A stretch of DNA of 64,000 nt from a virus, in IMG/VR virus record IMGVR_UViG_3300029319_007985, positions 108,390-172,389 of that record; one strand, written 5' to 3'. A program made the position numbers and the translations under genes. Shown here piece by piece: positions 60,084 to 64,000 of the stretch; position 1 is the first letter of the stretch; every line of letters begins with the position of its first letter. The notes beneath the pieces were generated by a model that was not told the origin of the DNA, made no database searches, and saw nothing but the letters and a program-made list of their open reading frames with translations.

Positions 60084-61067
60084 TTAGTCGTTGTTAACGA
60101 TTGCGTTGGATACAGCAGTTGTAGATATGTTAGTGTATACTGTGCTCAATCCTTGTGCTGTTGTAGGATCAACTGTGTGGAAAGCAACGTCAGTTGGGCC
60201 TGCCGCTTCTGCCTCTACGGCAACTCCACTTGTGTTGTTGTTAGTGTAGTCAGTTCTTGTTGAATCGTTTAGCAATATAGAAACTTTTAAAGTTACTTGG
60301 TCACCTTTGTTGCCTCTTGCATCAGCGTGTTCACCGTTGGCCTTTGCTTCAATTTTGATTAGAATGTCACCATCGTACGTACCACCTGACTCTGTTACTG
60401 TCATTAGTGTCTGATATGAAGTTGTTAGATCAAAGTAACCTAAGTTTTGATCTCCACCTAAGGTTTCGCCTGATCCAGATCTGGTGTTTGTGGTTGCTCT
60501 CAAATCAAAATTTCCTAAGGCCGAAATACAGTTTCCTACTGAGGTGTCCTTACCTGTGGAATTTGTTGCTCCATTAGTAATTTTTACTCTTATTGTGCCG
60601 CCAGCGTTGAAAAAGAATCTTGCTTCATCACCGCCTTGGAAGTTAAATCTCTGTTCAACTATGTGTGATGTATCAAAAACAGCAGAGGCCACAATTGATG
60701 CGTCCTCACTACCTTCTGAAACCGCTGTTGCACTAGTTGATCCACCCTTGACTTCATTTTCAAGAGATAAAAGATCTGCCGCCAAAGCACTCACAACTGC
60801 AATTGGATCACCTGCTGTTCTTGCCGCAGTTGATGATAATGAGTCGTTTGTGTGATTTGCCACGTTGTCCATGGCTGTGAATAATGAATTCCATTGTGCC
60901 GCTGTAACAGTGTCACCTGCTCCAACAGTTGCTAATTCGGTTTGACCTAGGCCTACGTTACCTGTCCCTGTGCCCTGTATAAAATTTATTCCAAATGGAG
61001 ATGAACTATTGTTTACAAAGTTATTATATTCGTCATCTAAAATTGTATCACCTGTAGTATATGCCAT
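60084..61067 (-). CDS. Tail fibre-like structural protein
   Basis: 327 residues starting MAYTTGDTILDDEYNNFVNN, Ser/Thr/Gly/Ala/Asn-rich, low in Lys, with beta-strand-like repeats (FNAGGTIRVKITNGATN, LGYFDLTTSYQTLMTV). These properties and its position after 61071 fit a phage tail fibre or baseplate decoration. AGGAG lies before the ATG. No enzymatic motif. Confidence 0.65.
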   Translation of the reverse strand: MAYTTGDTILDDEYNNFVNNSSSPFGINFIQGTGTGNVGLGQTELATVGAGDTVTAAQWNSLFTAMDNVANHTNDSLSSTAARTAGDPIAVVSALAADLLSLENEVKGGSTSATAVSEGSEDASIVASAVFDTSHIVEQRFNFQGGDEARFFFNAGGTIRVKITNGATNSTGKDTSVGNCISALGNFDLRATTNTRSGSGETLGGDQNLGYFDLTTSYQTLMTVTESGGTYDGDILIKIEAKANGEHADARGNKGDQVTLKVSILLNDSTRTDYTNNNTSGVAVEAEAAGPTDVAFHTVDPTTAQGLSTVYTNISTTAVSNAIVNND

Positions 61068-61070
61068 TTT

Positions 61071-62663
61071 CTATTTAACTCCTATTACACATTCAGTAAG
61101 TTCCGTTATACTGGAGTATTTAGTCTTAATAAGTCTTCCAATCACAGAAAACGCTGTGCATTCGTCTAATTTGGCGACTTTTGCTTCACCGTTACCTGCT
61201 GACACAAGTCTTTCACCTGCATGTCCAGGTCCTTTTACCTTGACCCTTACACGTCCTTTTAGTGCAATCATTGGATGTGAATCGTTGTTACCAGCATCTT
61301 TATTCATTAAGAACGCAGGTGCTTCGGAAACTACTCCAAACACCCTGGTTGATTTTTCATCAACACACTTTGTAATCTCTTGACTACCACCCAACTCAAC
61401 AACATCACCAGCCTCCATAGGTTCGTCCGCGGCATATCTTTCTGCCAAGTCAGCGTATTGTGCCGCTGTTGACGTTGCGTGTACAACATTTGCTCTTAGG
61501 TCAACAAGTGTTGGAGCGGACATTTCATCCCCGCCTCCGGACTTGAACGCTGTAAAGGCTCCACCGGCGTTTCCAAAAGTTGTAGTACCGTCATCAGCAA
61601 AAGTTTCATCCCATACCCAATATAGGTCTTGCTCTGTGACTGTGGACGTTGCCCCTCTGTTTATTTTTAAACCTGAAAAGTTTGGCATTGCGGCCGCATT
61701 TGAAATATTTCTGTTTACTTCAATTATGTTATCTTCGACTGTTAATTTGGTTGTGTTGAAAATAGTTTGTGTGCCAGTTACTTCCAAGTCTTTTACTTTC
61801 AATGTGCTGTTGGCACCATCTAATCTCATGACTTCAGTGGTGGATCCACCATCGTTAACTGTAAAAATTATGTCTTTGTCCTGTGTTGTCTGTGCAATCG
61901 TGAAATCGTCACTAGATAGTTTCATGGTGATATCAGAACCTGAACCAATTGTTATACCATCATCATTTAAAACACCTAGAGTGCCTGAGGTTGTATCATT
62001 GGCATTGGATCGCAAATAGTTGGCCGCCGCCACTCCGCCTAGTGCATCTGAGTCTGTAGAAGTACCTTCAAGTTTATTACCTGATATGGCACTTGATAAT
62101 GTTATACCTTTTTTAATAGTTGCAAATCCAGATATAGAAGTGCCTGGCGTAAATTCTTCTGCACTTACAATTGCAACATTTGTATCGTTGGTTACAAATC
62201 TTAAAATGGATTTTTGAACGCCTACGTTGTCCTCAATTGCTTCAGATACTACTTGTGTTACTCCTGATCCTGAAACTGTTGTTGGACCAATCAGCGTCCA
62301 TGCTGTACCTGTGTAAATGTAAAGTTGTGTGTTTGCTGTGTCAAACCACATATCACCCAACACCGCATTGGTGGGTGCCGTAGCACTATTTGTGGTTGAT
62401 CCAACTGGCTTAAATTTATTTCCTGTGTATACGTTTATTTGATTGTTTAAGGAATCGTACCAAAGTTGTCCTTTTATCTTGTTTGCAGGCGCACTTGTGT
62501 TTGAAAAATTTTCAAGGAGTTTTACAAAGTTTTCGTTGAGACGTTCACCAAATCCAGCATAACCTTTTCCGATCAGTGTAAGATCTGTTGTGGCAGTGTC
62601 GATAGTGCCATCGGCCAAAGTTTTAAGGGTGGTCCCTGCTGTGTTGTTTATGGTGTACGCCAT
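61071..62663 (-). CDS. Tail fibre / structural protein with DLAERY domain
   Basis: 530 residues. N-terminal YTINNTAGTTLKTLADGTID and a repeated IKGQLWYDSLNNQINVYTG / LGDMWFDTANTQLYIYTG pair (two copies, about 62-80 and 103-121). The C-terminal third has QYADLAERYAADEPMEAGDVV, a domain common to cyanophage structural proteins. Rich in Thr, Asn, Gly. Likely part of the tail fibre or host-recognition apparatus. AGGAAG precedes the ATG. Confidence 0.72.
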   Translation of the reverse strand: MAYTINNTAGTTLKTLADGTIDTATTDLTLIGKGYAGFGERLNENFVKLLENFSNTSAPANKIKGQLWYDSLNNQINVYTGNKFKPVGSTTNSATAPTNAVLGDMWFDTANTQLYIYTGTAWTLIGPTTVSGSGVTQVVSEAIEDNVGVQKSILRFVTNDTNVAIVSAEEFTPGTSISGFATIKKGITLSSAISGNKLEGTSTDSDALGGVAAANYLRSNANDTTSGTLGVLNDDGITIGSGSDITMKLSSDDFTIAQTTQDKDIIFTVNDGGSTTEVMRLDGANSTLKVKDLEVTGTQTIFNTTKLTVEDNIIEVNRNISNAAAMPNFSGLKINRGATSTVTEQDLYWVWDETFADDGTTTFGNAGGAFTAFKSGGGDEMSAPTLVDLRANVVHATSTAAQYADLAERYAADEPMEAGDVVELGGSQEITKCVDEKSTRVFGVVSEAPAFLMNKDAGNNDSHPMIALKGRVRVKVKGPGHAGERLVSAGNGEAKVAKLDECTAFSVIGRLIKTKYSSITELTECVIGVK

Positions 62664-62670
62664 TTACTTC

Positions 62671-62847
62671 CTAGTTTGATCCGTTATCTCGGACATGTGT
62701 TAAAAATGACACGTCACCCAACAATTTAATCAATATGGTTGCTGTCTCAGGACTCAATATCGCGTCTATTTTTGCGATCTCCTCAGCAGTCAACACACTA
62801 GAATAGTTGTTGTTTATGTAGTCACTTACTTCTTGCTTTGTTGCCAT
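62671..62847 (-). CDS. 58-residue small structural-region protein
   Basis: Sequence MATKQEVSDYINNNYSSVLT then EEIAKIDAILSPETATILIK; predicted helical and acidic. AGGAG 7 bases before ATG. Lies between the large adhesin-like gene and the fibre gene, so may be a small baseplate or chaperone protein; unknown. Confidence 0.62.
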   Translation of the reverse strand: MATKQEVSDYINNNYSSVLTAEEIAKIDAILSPETATILIKLLGDVSFLTHVRDNGSN

Positions 62848-62865
62848 GTTTACTCCTACTTGTAA

Positions 62866-64000
62866 TTATCTAATATCGGGATCATAAATTTCTAGCCATT
62901 TGCCAAATCTATGCTCCACAAAAGGTCTTACTACCAGACCTACCACAAAACAGAAGGACTCTCCTATCCATCTTGTGAATTTTCCTAATATATCTCCCTT
63001 GGATCGTTTGCCCATTTTGTAAGCAAGTTCATTTGCCCTTGCCTGAGCAAGTGCTCTTATCACTTTGATCACTAACTTACCAAATTTTGAATCTTTCTGT
63101 TCTGCCTTGTTCATGTATTCAACCAACGGACACGCCCAGAACCAATATCCGATTTTCAAAGTTCTGCCAAGATATCTCACACTAAATTCTGTATCGATTT
63201 TAAGATCATCCATTGTAAACATACCTTTGTTTTGTAGCCATGTACATATTACACGTCCACCTCCACCACCGCCTGACCCTGGCGTACCTGAAGATGAATT
63301 GCCTCCTGAGTCACCAAATCCAGCCGCTGTCGAACTAAACTCTAATCCTGAATTAAATATAGCCTTCCATGCACCGCCTATTTTGACATACCCCGCTGTT
63401 ATTTTTTTCCAAACTCCGCCCGCTTTAAAAAATATATCGCTGACGCTTTTCCATGTGCCCCCAACTTTTAAAAATGATTGTCCTGACACTGTGAAAGTTA
63501 TTATTGCTAGACCATTTCCGCCGGCCTGTCCTGATCCGCCACCGACTGCCACACCTGCTACGTATCCTGATTCACTAGTGCCGCCTGGCGCAGTGCCTGA
63601 TCCATTGTCCTCTGTTGATCCACTACCTATGCCGTAATTCGAACCTGAATTTCCTCCGGCTCCACCTGAATCTCCTGATCCACCGCTACCGCCTTTACCT
63701 CCTGAGTCTCCTCCGCCACCTGCACCACCACCTCCACCGTCTCCGGTGTGATTGGCTCCATTTTCTCCTAGTGTTGTTGGCGAGGCTGTTGTTGCTGAAT
63801 TTGTGTTTATACCTGAAGTACCTACTCCGTTTCTGCCGTCACCAGCACCTCCACCACCGCCTCCTGCGATGGCTAATTCTAATCCGTCCACTGTTATAAG
63901 TGTGGCACCACCTCCGCCACCACCTGAACCTGAACTGCCTCGAGGTCCCGACGTGCCGCCTGTGCCTCCAGAATATCCTGTTAAACTTTTGCCGTTGGCT
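62866..64000 (-). CDS. Gly-rich tail adhesin-like protein, partial (5' end beyond window)
   Basis: The reading frame stays open through the right edge of the window, so the start is missing. The N-terminal visible part (about 63460-64000) is dominated by Gly/Ser repeats with occasional aromatic residues. Then three copies of a short F/Y-x-K-x-GG-x-WK unit (SFLKVGGTWK, DIFFKAGGVWK, GYVKIGGAWK). A C-terminal domain follows with YMNKAEQ and a hydrophobic stretch. The architecture is that of tail fibre tip adhesins such as T4-like gp38, probably with poly-Gly helices; host binding is inferred. Confidence 0.68.
   Translation of the reverse strand, partial: ANGKSLTGYSGGTGGTSGPRGSSGSGGGGGGATLITVDGLELAIAGGGGGGAGDGRNGVGTSGINTNSATTASPTTLGENGANHTGDGGGGGAGGGGDSGGKGGSGGSGDSGGAGGNSGSNYGIGSGSTEDNGSGTAPGGTSESGYVAGVAVGGGSGQAGGNGLAIITFTVSGQSFLKVGGTWKSVSDIFFKAGGVWKKITAGYVKIGGAWKAIFNSGLEFSSTAAGFGDSGGNSSSGTPGSGGGGGGRVICTWLQNKGMFTMDDLKIDTEFSVRYLGRTLKIGYWFWACPLVEYMNKAEQKDSKFGKLVIKVIRALAQARANELAYKMGKRSKGDILGKFTRWIGESFCFVVGLVVRPFVEHRFGKWLEIYDPDIR

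Noticed and set aside
1-64000. tRNA genes and CRISPR arrays
   Set aside because: I looked at all intergenic gaps; none is long enough or has a cloverleaf or repeat-spacer pattern. A short tRNA hidden in coding sequence cannot be excluded without a covariance search.

Overview
This window is part of the genome of an AT-rich tailed phage of the T4-like myovirus type, most likely one that infects a marine bacterium. The T4-like assignment rests on a family B DNA polymerase (gp43), a T4-type sliding clamp (gp45), a DsbA-like DNA-binding protein, a 5'-3' exonuclease (RNase H-like), and T4-late-type TAAATAC promoter motifs. Gene content (QueE/FolE, MoxR-VWA pair, small basic late proteins, glycosyltransferases, radical SAM enzymes) recalls marine cyanomyophages and pelagimyophages. 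The low GC and sparse signs of photosynthesis genes make a SAR11-like or other heterotrophic host more likely; this is inference. No capsid, portal, terminase, tRNA or CRISPR array is visible, so the window is a partial genome.

Region 1 (1-11969, + strand): tightly packed late-type genes. Many begin with a short M-[KR]-[IL]-x-E-[IL] or similar tag and end in a lysine/cysteine-rich basic module. They look like virion-packaged proteins. Enzymatic domains are fused into some of them (nucleotidyltransferase-HAD, flavodoxin-like reductase). Several TAAATAC motifs lie only 3-7 bases from the start codon.

Region 2 (11970-34926, + strand): replication and metabolism. It holds dsbA-like, DNA polymerase, clamp, a DpdA-like transglycosylase, QueD-like, FolE and QueE genes (a probable 7-deazaguanine DNA modification route), GMP reductase, a purine phosphoribosyltransferase and an AzgA-type purine permease. 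It also has a radical SAM enzyme, a GT-B glycosyltransferase, GalE, a sulfotransferase-like protein, SGNH hydrolases and the RNase H-like exonuclease. Promoters of the form TTGACA-17-TATAAT recur, and many put the predicted transcription start on the ATG.

Region 3 (34906-44499): a small minus-strand pair (PLP aminotransferase-like, 2OG-Fe(II) oxygenase-like), then plus-strand genes for a B12-type radical SAM enzyme, a MoxR ATPase with a VWA/HExxH partner, conserved phage proteins, a PIG-L deacetylase and an NAD-dependent epimerase.

Region 4 (60030 down to 44465, - strand): an apparently single, translationally coupled run of 18 genes with no intergenic gap. It encodes five radical SAM proteins with an N-terminal cysteine domain, two SGNH hydrolases, several glycosyltransferase-like proteins, a mini DNA glycosylase, a carbamoyltransferase, a DegT aminotransferase and small unknown proteins. 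One consensus promoter sits at its head. This is the best candidate for an undescribed system.

Region 5 (60084-64000, - strand): tail fibre or adhesin-like structural proteins, the last one cut by the window edge.
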